From the NCBI RefSeq assembly GCF_904849725.1, contig NC_058518.1, positions 418,445,081 to 418,509,080 of the forward strand: a stretch of 64,000 nt of DNA, written 5' to 3'. This DNA is from Hordeum vulgare subsp. vulgare. Its lineage: Eukaryota > Streptophyta > Magnoliopsida > Poales > Poaceae. A model generated the notes under the pieces. The model worked only from the letters and a program-made list of their open reading frames with translations, had not been told where the DNA came from and ran no database searches. The translations under genes and the position numbers were made by a program. Below are positions 1 through 10,930 of the stretch, piece by piece (position 1 is the first letter of the stretch; each line of letters begins with the position of its first letter).

Positions 1-1713
1 TGTTTCTGTTAGTTAACAGTAGGTTTGCAACAAGTTTTGATTTTATTTTTATATGTTATCATGAAATCAATTCTAGTTCTCTAATAACTTGCAATTGGTT
101 TCTCCACTGTTTCAAATCCCGTTTGGAAATAATTTCAAATAGTTTTGTGAAAAATAATTTATTTTATCTTAGTTAAATTTATATCTTAGTTCCCTGTTAT
201 TTAAGTATGTTTTTTTCTGTTAGACAAAAACTATTTATTGTTTGACGTAGTAGAAGACTCCCTAGTCTTATTTGAAGTTTCCTTCGGATTCCTATTCACT
301 CTCTCTTTTGTTTTGATTGCTAGAATGATTGCTAGTATGAGTGCTTACGTGAATGATATGTTTGTTATATAGATTTCATCGGAGAGTGACGAGTAGTCTA
401 TCAAGTTATTTCTCGAGAAATTCTTCTTCGTCAACATCACCAGGCAAGTCATTTGATCATGTATCACCTATGTTTTATGCATCGTAGTTATACCATCCTA
501 TGCCCAATTGCATGCTGAGTAGGTACTTGGAAATTATGGTTACATATTGTAGTATCATGTGGTAGGCACCCAACAACCCCGTTACTAGGCCCGAGACGAC
601 AAATTTCATATTGCTATGCTTGAGTAGACGGGATTCTGGTTGAGAGTTTATCACAAGTGATGCGAGGATACTTTAATAACCAAGACCGGTTAAGTCAAGA
701 CTTTTCAAGACCTCGTGATGCAATGCAACTCTCGGTGAAGGACGGTTGATCGGCTCCCTAGAGAAACCAGTGGATGACCCGGGATGCTGGAGAAGGCCAT
801 GACATCTTGCGGAAAGCTTCACCAAGGCTCAAAGAGACTGACGGATATTTTCAAGACCCAAGGCTTACCTGCACAGCCACAAGTCATTATGGGCTCTGGC
901 TTGGTTCGACAACGCGACGACTCTGGACAGGCGGTGCCAGCAGATGTAGAAGAAAGGTAGGATTTGGATGGGCACCGACAGGGATTCAGAGGGACCCGTT
1001 GAAAGACCATGTTTTGATCATCCGGTCTTGAAACACCCTGAAGTGCGAGGACATACATGGAGGCGATCAAATCTTGTGGGGAACGTGTGCAAAACTCTGC
1101 AGAGTAGTCAAACATAATCGATTAGCCGTGTCCTCGGTCATGGACAACTTGAGCCAAAGGAATTGAAGTTATCTGAAATTCTCAACACCATTTATATATA
1201 TTTGATGTGGGTAATATTGATAACCTGGCTATGAGAACTGGTTGGCGGAACCATCTCATTACCAACCAACTATGTAGTAATATTTTGCTTTTAGCCCCTC
1301 TCTTGATGTAGGAGAAAACCTTGCTTTTCGCTAAAAACTTACAGCCCCACCTGCCATATATGCATATAGAATAGATGATTACTTTTTCACCTCTCTCTTA
1401 TCTGACTTGTCGGCATATTCAATATGCTGACCTACACGGCTGCAACATCTTATGTTGCAGATATTTTTCCTCGACGAGTAAGAGTACAATTCAGGGTTAC
1501 GGCCCGCACTCAACTTGCCGTTGGTGTTTATTGGGACTCCACTCCCTTGACTGTTTCCGCTGAGATATTTAAGGTATATATATATCAGTTTTACGCTATT
1601 TACATGTGATTGCACTTTGATATATACATTGATGTACTATGTGTGCCAACATACTGATCCAGGGATGGCACATATACACAGAGGCTTGACTTGTTTTGAG
1701 TCGGGTCACTACA
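1..1713 (+). repeat. RLG-1 5' LTR (3' half)
   Basis: This matches 6993-8684 almost base for base. The two copies differ by scattered substitutions, a 17-bp insertion here near 173-190 and a 4-bp TA-repeat difference near 1573-1585. It ends in CTACA directly before the primer site. Short ORFs here (for example 774-1031) recur in the other LTR and look incidental. Confidence 0.95.
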
Positions 1714-1717
1714 GAAA

Positions 1718-1730
1718 TGGTATCAGAGCA
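1718..1730 (+). promoter_or_regulatory. RLG-1 primer binding site (tRNA-Met type)
   Basis: TGGTATCAGAGCA lies four bases after the LTR end. It is the standard complement of the plant initiator tRNA-Met 3' end used to start minus-strand DNA synthesis in many Gypsy elements. It fixes the LTR boundary and the element strand. Confidence 0.93.
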
Positions 1731-2208
1731 CATGTTGACTATGGGACGTGACCATAGAAACTGGAAACATCTTAGGATAGGATCTCTGAAAAAATCTTAT
1801 TTTCAAGAACACCTTTCACTTCTCATCTCTTCTGATTTCATCAAATGTTCTCTCTCACCTCAAATAGTTATACAATCCCCTTACCCCTTTGACCTCATGA
1901 AGAATCAACGGAGTTCTACTTCAAAGTAAAGAGGATTTCACCACGCATTTGAAGAATTGAAGCTACACCAACAGAAGACTCTCAAGACCCGAAGAACTCG
2001 TAGACCCTGAAGCGTTCGAATAATTATATGACCATTAGAAGTCCAAACCCTTTGTATATACCCACGTTAGATACGATGATTTGTGAGCCGTCATTGGTGT
2101 GTGTTTTCCGACGGCCACAACTAAAACCTATTCTCAAAAATATTGTTTGTATTGTGTGTATCTCCCTCTCTCTTACCCGTCTCATCCCCAAAACCTCAAC
2201 CCTACCAG

Positions 2209-3181
2209 ATGGAGTATGAAGCTGGACTTGTAGTCTCTGGACCAATGACCCAGCTGGAGGCTGAAATATGGATTCAAAACATGGAGAACCACTTCGGGAG
2301 CAACTCGATCTCAAGGAAGTATGAAGTGGAACACGCTCTTCAGTACTTTACGCAAAGTGCTGCAATCTGGTGGAAAATGCATCATGCCATACAAGTATTT
2401 AGTGGAGCAGAAACCTAGGACGAATTCAACAAGACTTTGTTAAGATCCCGTCTTATTCAGACGTGCTATGATAATCCGAAGGAGAAGACTTGTGCATGCA
2501 AGATCTGTGGAGAAATAGGACACACCCAGGAAGGACACAAGGATGGATGCACTCATTGTGAAGAAAATCACCCAGCGGAGGAATGCCCAACTAGTCAGGT
2601 GACTTGTTTCCTTTGTGAAGGAACCACCCACTACCCAGCTCAGTGTCACATTTACCCCAAGGTGCAACAAGTTGTCAAGCAGCAGAAAGATGCAGTGAAG
2701 GAAACCCTCAAGAAGAAGATTCTAGAAGAACCAATGATGAACGAAAATATTGAAGACCCTGATGGACAAGGTCTGACCAGATTTTTCTCCAATGCATGCT
2801 ACTCATGTGGAGAAGAAGGACATTATTCACAGGATTGCATGAAGGGAAGCCAAGAGTATCTGGGAAACTTCCCGACGGAAAAAGTGGAGTTTGCATTTGA
2901 AATAGAAGAACTGACCAAAATGAAGGAGTCCAGAAAGAAAAAGGTACCCTTGGAAGAGCCAAATCTGTGCAGATATAGACCCGAGTCATGTCAGATGTTA
3001 CAAGTGTATGGAATTTGGCCACCACAAATACATGTGCTCAGGAAGGAAGCCGGAAACTGAAGGAGCAAAAGCAAACACTAAGACGCCTCGAGACTTGTCA
3101 GAACTCATTTGCTTTCGTTGCAAGGAAGCAGGACATTTTGCTAGCGATTGTCCACAAAGGAAGAAAGCTAAGAAGGAGTAG
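2209..3181 (+). pseudogene. gag: RLG-1 gag with tandem CCHC zinc knuckles, broken
   Basis: Gag packages the element RNA into cytoplasmic particles. The reading starts at the ATG at 2209 (MEYEAGLVV). Early residues resemble the retrotransposon capsid region, including the AIWWKM motif near residue 52. An in-frame TAG at 2416-2418 interrupts it. A cluster of Cys/His knuckles follows: one with His in the last position (from CKIC), one shortened (CTHC), then canonical CX2CX4HX4C knuckles starting CFLC and CYSC. The frame shifts between about 2950 and 2990, and two more canonical knuckles (CYKC and CFRC) are read in another frame to a TAG at 3179-3181. Four canonical knuckles plus two degenerate ones is more than the usual one or two of Gypsy gag. 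No pol follows. This is clearly a retrotransposon gag relic. Confidence 0.85.
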
Positions 3182-3487
3182 TTAAGTTTTGACCGCAGCA
3201 ATTAGTGTAATCTGAAGAACTCTTGTTTTCATGAGATCATGGAGTGAAATTTTTGGTAACAGAAGTCCCTAAGATTGTAATAACATCATGAATGAATGGA
3301 ATTTATTGTCTCATGATTGCCTATGTTGAAACTGTATGCGTTGTTTCTCTTCAAACAAAGATCTCTGAACAATTATGAGGATATGAGAAAATATGGTCTA
3401 TGCAGGCACGAGTATAATTCATTTTGAAGTGTGGTAGTAATCAGTAAACCCACAGGATCCACTGAGTAGGAATGTACCATGATTACC
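3182..3487 (+). other. RLG-1 internal spacer between gag and second ORF
   Basis: Non-coding internal DNA of RLG-1. I see no recognisable protein motif, promoter or repeat. Confidence 0.6.
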
Positions 3488-3992
3488 AAGGAGACACATA
3501 CATTCCTGTGAGTACCTATTCTCTGACACCTGCAGATGACAACCCTCTACGAGTCATTCCTCAAGGGCCCCGAAACGATCATGACCCTGACGAGTGATCA
3601 TGATTACCCGAAAATCCTGAAGGACATGATGAAGCACATTCATCTTGAAGGAGATGCAGTCTACAAAAGGCTACCCATTCATGGAAAATGGAGTGGAACT
3701 TTGGTATGTGGAAGTACATCTCCACCGTGTGAAAGGAGTTTGTCCAAAGACTATGGGGCAATACTTTTTCATTTCACGTGTACCACGAGCAACCTTCTTT
3801 GATGCTGTTCGTGAAGCTGCCATGGAAGCCATACGCCAGATTGGAGAAATACTTGAAGCAAGACTCCGTCATACCCAGGAATACCTGAGTGAGGTACGTG
3901 CGGAGATGATGGAGATGGAGCTCATGGCCACCATGATGAAGCAAAAGATGGATGATTTCAAGGAGCACATTGGAAAGTTCCAGTGGAACTAA
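3488..3992 (+). pseudogene. RLG-1 second ORF region, coiled-coil-like, frameshifted
   Basis: Coding-like text runs through three frames. The first part includes GDTYIPVSTYSLTPADD and stops at about 3596. The middle part is frame 2 from 3536. The last part is frame 3 to a TAA at 3990-3992. The C-terminal about 60 residues are rich in Glu, Met, Ala and Leu (EAIRQIGEILEAR, EMMEMELMATMMKQKM) and should form an amphipathic helix or coiled coil. I recognise no enzyme motif. From memory, related ORFs recur in Triticeae Gypsy elements at this position, but no search was possible. It occupies the place where pol would lie, so it may be a trait of the non-autonomous family. Function unknown. Confidence 0.55.
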
Positions 3993-5155
3993 AGTATCTC
4001 CAAGGGAGACAAATGAATAATGTTGGCAGAAATGGTCGACCATACCGAACAATGTGGATGGCAGCATTTGTAATAGAATACTTTTGAATTGGAGTTTTTG
4101 AGAAGAATTTAAGGATGTAATAAAGGATTGATTATGAAATGAATATGATTTATGGATGAACCAATACATTTTCATGGTAAACACACCAGCGGAAGGCATC
4201 CCACAGAGTGGAGTGTGTACCAAAAATAAGTCTGAGGATTACTATTATATGATGGTTACCCCAAGAATATGATGGATTGAAACACTATGGAATTTAAAGG
4301 CGTAGTAATTCCAAGTATGTCTGCAACCCACAGACCCCGGGGCTAACAAGGATCAAGTACTATCTTTTTGGAGAAGGAAACTTGTTTCAACAAACGTTTT
4401 CTTATGAGCATACGAAAACCTGAGAGTTGTGAAGTTACGATAGATGTTTTGTTCCGCATGCAGAACCAATGGATTATTCGAACTTCGTTCGTGGACAAGA
4501 GGAATTCTGCAATGCTTGTGAGGATGCCCAAGTGTTAGAATACGAGATTCACTAAGCCTTATACAAGGTAATGATTTCAGTGCGACATGGCTTGGACACC
4601 ATGACGACTTACTATTATCATTCTCTTGCTATTTGGAATGGTAAATCTGAGAGACTTACCCATAGTGAGAGATGACGTTCTTTGAAGCTTTTGTTTAAGC
4701 CTTAGAATGGTATGATGAAAGCCCCATGTACATGGCATTTGTTGTCACGCGTAGGAAATTTTACGGTGAGGATGAAGACAAGACCTCTCTCTCTGCAGGA
4801 TAACCACAAATGGTAGACCACCATGAGAATCATCGATAGGTTATTTAGAATTGACCGTGAGACTGTCAATTAAGAAGACCCAGTAACGGAAGAAACTTAT
4901 ATCAACAGAAGAACTCTCGATTTTGATGGAAACGTTATGAATATAACGAAAGAGCTTCACCTGAGGAGTTAGTATGAAGACTGTGAGGAGTCAGATGCCA
5001 AAACCCCAGAGGATTGTTAAAATCTGAAGGGACCAGTATCTCTCATTTGAAGCGTGGTAGCATCCCACCTTGCCGGAGGTTGGATTTGTTAGAAGACCCC
5101 CAAACCCTAACCTTTCTTTCTAGCCCCTCCGAATCTCGAGGACGAGATTCATTTT
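3993..5155 (+). other. RLG-1 3' internal region, no intact coding
   Basis: No ORF with recognisable motifs is visible. The text has the base composition of decayed coding or untranslated sequence. It ends near 5138 with GAGGACGAGATTCATTTTAA, a common lead-in to the 3' LTR in this kind of element. Confidence 0.6.
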
Positions 5156-5169
5156 AAGTGTGGTAGGTT
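5156..5169 (+). promoter_or_regulatory. RLG-1 polypurine tract (degenerate)
   Basis: AAGTGTGGTAGGTT sits directly before the TGTAGC start of the 3' LTR, where plus-strand priming occurs. It is purine-biased but interrupted by T residues, so it is called mainly from position. Confidence 0.6.
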
Positions 5170-8100
5170 TGTAGCATCCCAAATTTTGGAATGTTAATAA
5201 AATTATTAGATTGATTGTTTGTTTGTTTGAGTGACTGAAACTTGAGTGAAATTTGAAACTTTTCAGAACTTTTGAATGAGAGGGAATAAAATGACTTTCC
5301 CCTTCTCCGGTCAATTCAAATTCAATCATTTAAAAGAAAAGAGAGAAGATGACATGACTTCTTAAACTATAAAGAATTTGAATGGAGTTTGCATTTGAAT
5401 CCTTTCAAATATTTGCCCTTGCTTCTTTATTTTTCTTCCCCGAGAAATACCCCGAAAAATTAATTCTTGCAAGCAAGAAAGAGCGGAGGAAAATGACCCT
5501 CCCAAGTCAGGGGTGTTTTTGAAATTATTTGAGCCAAGAAAAACCCAAGTTTATGTGGAAAATATTTTGCAAAAAGAAAATAAAGCCTTAGGGGTTTTTC
5601 TGAATTTTTTTTAAAAGTATTTATTTTGGTCTTGGAAAATGATAAATAAATAGGAAATATTTTCCTGAATTTTTTGGTATATAATACCCGTATATTTGGT
5701 ATTTATTTACTTCCTTTTTATATTTATTTACTTGCTGTTTTTGAAAAAGATCAAAATCGGGCAGTATATTGTTTTTTAAAAGGAAAGTGCCCTGGGCGCG
5801 TTATAGCCTCGGCCCACCCAATTCCCCCTCAACCGTCCGAATCCCTTAGGATTCGGCCAGCCGACCGAGCCGCCCCCGGGCCTCTCTCGCTGACCGTGGG
5901 CCCCGCCGTCCGCCCCCCCTGCCCGAGCCGGCCATCCCCCACCTCCCCTTCCTTTTCTCTCTCTCCCACCTTTCCATTCTCTCTCCCCGACGGCCGGACT
6001 CGCCGGACCTTCCCTCCCCGGCCGATTCCTTTCCCCTCGGCGCCCCTCCTCTCTCCTATAAAGGCCGACCCCGAGCCACCTCCTCGCCCCATTCCCCCCC
6101 TCGCCGCCGCCCGGCCCGCACCACATCGTCGGAGCCGAACCTCCGAGCCCCACCCGACGCCCCGAGCCCTGCTGCTCCTTCCCCGGCACCCGAACCCCCT
6201 CCCCGCTGCCTCCAACCGACGCAGGAGACCCGCCGCCGTCTCCTCCAACCCTCGGGCATCGCCGGAGACCACCGGAGCCCCTCCCCATCGCCAGCTCCGC
6301 CTCGGCCTCGCCGGCGACCTCGCCGGAGCACCACCACCACACTGTGAGCTCCCCCTCCCGTTAATAACCGTCCGATCTAGATCTTACGCGCATGATTAGA
6401 AGTAGGATAACCCTTTGTTTTTAAACAAAAACCAAACGGTTTTCTTCACTTATTATTTAGCCAGAGAGATTTTGTTTAATTTGCGGCCGTCCGCTAGTTA
6501 GTCATTGCAGCGCACACCTCCTAGCCACTCAGGACGCGCCACGTGGACCCCCTGTTCACTATTTTGATTTTTCTTTTTTCAGTTTTAGTTCAAAAACAGA
6601 GGCAGATCAAATTTTCTTTTGCTCATAACTTTTGATCCACAACTCCAATGAGGTTGATTCTTTTTCGAGTAGATCACAATGTTTCTGTAATTTTCAAAAC
6701 CATATTATTTGCCTATGTTTGAAATTTTCAATTTTGAATTAGATCAGATTTAGTTTAAACCTTGTTTTGCTTATTCTGGGAGTTTAAAAATAGATTTTTA
6801 ATTAATTATTTTTTCTACTGATCACCAGTGATCTTATTTATCAGTGGTAAAAATTTCAGATTTGTTTGAGTATATTAGCTCATTATTTTTGGTGAAATAC
6901 TTTCTGTTTCACTTCCTTGAGGATTATGACTATATTTCTTTCTTTAGTTGTTTTTAAATTATTTTTATTTTATATTTCAGAAATATTATGTTTTGTTTCT
7001 GTTAGTTAACAATAGGTTTGCAACAAGTTTGGATTTTATTTTTATATGTTATCATGAAATCAATTCTAGTTCTCTAATAACTTGCAATTGGTTTCTCCAC
7101 TGTTTCAAATCCCGTTTGGAAATAATTTCAAATAGTTTTGTGAAAAATACTTTATTTTATCTTAGTTCCCTGTTATTTAAGTATGTTATTTTCTGTTAGA
7201 CAAAAGCTATTTAGTGTTTGACATAGTAGAAGACTCCCTACTCTTATTTGAAGTTTCCTTCGGATTCCTATTCAATCTCTCTTTTGTTTTGATTGCTAGA
7301 ATGATTGCTAGTATGAGTGCTTATGTGAATGATATGTTTGTTATATAGATTTCATCGGAGAGTGACGAGTAGTCTATCAAGTTATTTCTCGAGAAATTCT
7401 TCTTCGTCAACATCACCAGGCAAGTCATTTGATCATGTATCACCTATGTTTTATGCATCGTAGTTCTACCATCCTATGCCCAATTGCATGATGAGTAGGT
7501 ACTTGGAAATTATGGTTACATATTGTAGTATCATGTGGTAGGCACCCAACAACCCCGTTACTAGGCCCGGGACGACAAATTTCATATTGCTATGCTTGAG
7601 TAGACGGGATTCTGGTTGAGAGTTTATCACGAGTGATGCGAGGATACTTTAATAACCGAGACCGGTTAAGTCAAGACTTTTCAAGACCTTGTTATGCAAT
7701 GCAACTCTGAGTGAAGAACGGTTGATCGGCTCCCTGGAGAAACCAGTGGATGACCCGGGATGCTGGAGAAGGCCATGACATCTTGCGGAAAGCTTCACCC
7801 AGGCTCAAAGAGACGGACGGATATTTTCAAGACCCAAGGCTTACCTGCACAGCCACAAGTCATTATGGGCTCTGGCTTGGTTGGACAACGCGGCGACTCT
7901 GGACAGGCGGTGCCAGCAGATGTAGAAGAACGGTAGGATTTGGATGGGCACCGACAGGGATTCAGAGGGACCCGTTGAAAGACCATGTTTTGATCATCCG
8001 GTCTTGAAACACCCTGAAGTGCGAGGACATACATGGAGGCGATCAAATCTTGTGGGGAACGTGTGCAAAACTCTGCAGAGTACTCAATCCTAATTGATTA

Positions 8101-8684
8101 GCCGTGTCCACGGTCATGGACAACTTGAGCCAAAGGAACTGAAGTTATCTGGAATTCTCAACACCATTTATATATATTTGATGTGGGTAATATTGATAAC
8201 CTGGGTATGAGAACTGGTTGGCAGAACCATCTCATTAACAACCAACTATGTAGTAATATTTTGCTTTTAGCCCCTCTCTTGATGTAGGAGAAAACCTTGC
8301 TTTTCGCTAAAAACTTACAGCCCACCTACCATATATGCATATAGAATAGATGATTACTTTTTCACCTCCCTCTTATGTGACTTGCCGGCATATTCAATAT
8401 GCTGACCTACACGGCTGCAACGTCTTATGTTGCAGATATTTTTTCTCGACGAGTAAGAGTACGATTCAGGGTTACGGTCCGCACTCAACTTGCCGTTGGT
8501 GTTTATTGGGACTCCACTCCCTTGACTGTTTCCGCTGAGATATTTAAGGTATATATCAGTTTTACGCTATTTACATGTGGTTGCACTTTGATATATACAT
8601 TGATGTACTGTGTGTGCCAGCATACTGATCCAGGGATGGCACAGATACACAGAGGCTTGACTCGTTTTGAGTCGGGTCGCTACA
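5170..8684 (+). repeat. RLG-1 3' LTR (3515 bp)
   Basis: TGTAGC to GCTACA. The order is an AT-rich first 600 bp, a very GC-rich C-biased block at about 5790-6350, a long AT-rich part, and a 1.7 kb end that matches the 5' LTR copy at 1-1713. The Pro-rich open frame at 5674-6399 is a by-product of the C-rich block and is not called as a gene. Confidence 0.93.
6057..6062 (+). promoter_or_regulatory. TATA box candidate in RLG-1 3' LTR
   Basis: TATAAA stands alone in a pyrimidine-rich GC block, followed by a C-rich leader. This is a typical arrangement for an LTR polymerase II promoter. It is inferred from sequence only. Confidence 0.5.
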
Positions 8685-9307
8685 CTCTTCGTGTTGCCTA
8701 AGCGTATGGGATTACCGATGTAGGGTGTTGCAATACATTGATAATTCCCTTATTGTGGGTTACGCGAGTGACTAAAACATAAACCCAAGTAAGGGGGTTA
8801 TTGCGTATGAGAGTAAAGAGGACTAGTTACTTAATGCTACGACTGGGTTTTACCTTAATGATCTTTAGTAGTTGCGGCTGCTTTCGAGAGTTCCAATCAT
8901 AAGTTCATATGATCCAAGTACGAAAAGTATGTTAGCTCATGTCTCCCTCGTATAAAACTTTGGTAATGATTACCGGTCCAGTTATCAATTGCCTAGGGAC
9001 AAATATTTCCCTTGTGTTACAAAAAGATTTCTACTAAACAACTAACTTTTATTATCTTGCAAATTATTAGTAGGTTTATTCTAGCTTAGTACTCCTAGTT
9101 TTATTCTTGCAAACTTATCCTTTTATTCCCACAAAGTAGTTTTATTCTTGTTTTAGGTAAACTGCACGTTAAGTGTGCGTAGAGTAGTATCGTTGGTCGA
9201 CACAACTTGAAGGGAATATTAATTCTACCTTTAGATCCTTGTTAGGTTTGACAGTCTTACTTATCAAAGAAAGGCTACAAACGACCCCCTATACATGTGG
9301 GTTATCA
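8685..9307 (+). repeat. RLG-2 5' LTR, 3' end only
   Basis: Collinear with 40340-40833 plus 53443-53587 and with part of soloLTR-7 (51240-51500, 53090-53437). It ends ATGTGGGTTATCA, the usual end of this LTR group. The first five bases are probably the RLG-1 target-site copy. The rest of the LTR lies upstream of the window, beyond RLG-1. Confidence 0.85.
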
Positions 9308-9318
9308 AGACCTTTTTC

Positions 9319-9336
9319 TAGCACCGTTGACGCGGA
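9319..9336 (+). promoter_or_regulatory. RLG-2 primer binding site, degenerate tRNA-Asp type
   Basis: TAGCACCGTTGACGCGGA lies 11 bases after the LTR end. It differs at four positions from TGGCGCCGTTGCCGGGGA, the Athila-lineage site attributed to tRNA-Asp. Confidence 0.75.
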
Positions 9337-9415
9337 GCAATAGCGTGGGGTTGATATTCTTGTGTGTGCTTGTTTGCTTTATCACTAATTAATTTTATCT
9401 TCTGTTCTAAGTTGT

Positions 9416-10930
9416 ATGATTTCTTTAGTTATGGATATGAAACACGAAACACCAAAAAAAATAGTCGTACTTGCTACTGATGGAGATGGGGAACCTCCTA
9501 AAACCCTCAATGCTCGTTTTGTGGAAAACATTAAATACTACATTGAGAATCCTAAGACATCCCCATTTAAATTGATAATGGGAGACATGTTGGATCAACG
9601 TCGGTACTTTGGTGATTATCGCTTGACTAAAAAAGGGAAAATTTATGGGATCAAATTAAAATATTGGATTGGTATGCTTGGGATTTATGCTTGAGATGTG
9701 GTTATACTTGTTGCTCTAAGATGATGGATCCACTCCTTCCCTTTCGATGTGAATTTAAGGATAATGAAACCTTGGCTTGTTATGCTAATGGTATATATAA
9801 TTACTATTATGTTGAACAAATAGAAGAATTTGTTGCTTTTAAGGGTGGTTGTGGGATTGAATCTTTATTTGAAAAGTGTGATAAGTGTGATGATGTTGTT
9901 TACAGATCAGAAAATTATGCTATACTTAAATATTTCTTTGATAATTATGAATACAATGCCTATATTGATAAATTTATTGAGAAAGTCTCTACTGCCCAAG
10001 AAGAGACTAATATTTTGTAGGAACCTATGGAAGAAGAAATTGCTGAAGCTATGAGCTAATTAGACGAAAAAGATGAGGAGGAGAGCAAAGAACAAAAGGA
10101 GGAAGATCGGATTATCTACCCATGCCCACCTTCTAATGAGAATAACTCTTCAACTCATACATTGTTTAATTTCTCTTTGCACATATAAAAGGATGTTTGC
10201 TATGATAATTGCTATGATCAATTAGATTCATTTGAAATATCCCTTTTATATGAAATTGATGCTTGCTTGCTTGTGGAGATGATGCCAATATGAATTATGC
10301 TTATAGAGATTACCTTGAGTTCCTTATGTTAAACATGAAATTCCTGCTATTGCACCCACACATGATGGTCGTGTTATCGCTGTGAATTCTCCCAACTACA
10401 ATATATTGGAGAGTTTTCACTTATTAAGGGTTATATTGATGGGTTGCATTTTACCATTACACATGATGATTTTCATGAATATAATATGCATGTGCTTGCT
10501 GCTCTTACTTGCAATTATTTTGATAAAGGAACCAAATTTTCACCTCTCTATGTTTCCAATACGATAAAACTGTAATAAACTACATATGCTATGTATTGGC
10601 CTTTACTTTGTGTGAATGAATTATTCTTTTATGACATGTCAATACATATAAAGAGAGTTAGACTTTGTTACTATATGATATACATCACTTTGTGTTCACT
10701 ACTTAATTACAAATCATTTTTAAATAAAATTGGATTTGATATACCTTGGGATCCGGGTGTATCAATTACTTGAGCACTATATGCCTAGATTAACGGATTT
10801 AAAGAAAGAGTTGAAAGGGAGACAACCCGAAAGTTTAGAATGTCATTTATTTCTGTTGTCTGATTTTAAATTCATTAAAACAAAATGGGAACTTAAAACG
10901 TTTTTAAAAATAAAAGTGAAACTGTGAAGG
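9416..10930 (+). pseudogene. RLG-2 unknown ORF, decayed
   Basis: The best-preserved frames are 9416-9694 (likely start at the ATG at 9431, MDMKHETPKK) and 9664-10020, joined by a frameshift near 9660-9690. Further stretches downstream (about 10021-10250 and 10730-10927) continue with several stops. The protein is acidic and tyrosine-rich, with Cys pairs (CLRC, CDKC) that could bind a metal. I recognise no gag, protease or polymerase motif. It occupies the first coding position after the primer site, where gag normally sits, so it may be a family-specific protein of a non-autonomous element. Function unknown. Confidence 0.55.

Larger units (their letters stand above)
1..8684 (+). mobile_element. 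RLG-1: non-autonomous Gypsy LTR retrotransposon, left LTR cut by window start
   Basis: Two long direct repeats (1-1713 and 5170-8684) flank a 3.46 kb internal region. The LTR begins TGTAGC and ends GCTACA. Four bases after the left LTR is TGGTATCAGAGCA, the plant initiator tRNA-Met primer site. A purine-biased stretch abuts the right LTR. The internal region has a decayed gag with zinc knuckles and a second broken ORF, but no protease, reverse transcriptase, RNase H or integrase could be found. LTRs over 3.5 kb with a tRNA-Met site fit the Tekay/Del type, which is an inference. The five bases after the right LTR, CTCTT (8685-8689), should be one target-site copy; the other lies outside the window. 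The element is inserted in the 5' LTR of RLG-2. Confidence 0.9.

Noticed and set aside
774..1115. Short frames repeated at 7750-8046
   Set aside because: They recur only because the region is an LTR; no coding signature.
5674..6399. 241-residue Pro/Arg-rich open frame and its antisense partners
   Set aside because: It lies wholly in the C-rich block of the RLG-1 LTR. Both strands are open because of composition, and there are no domains.
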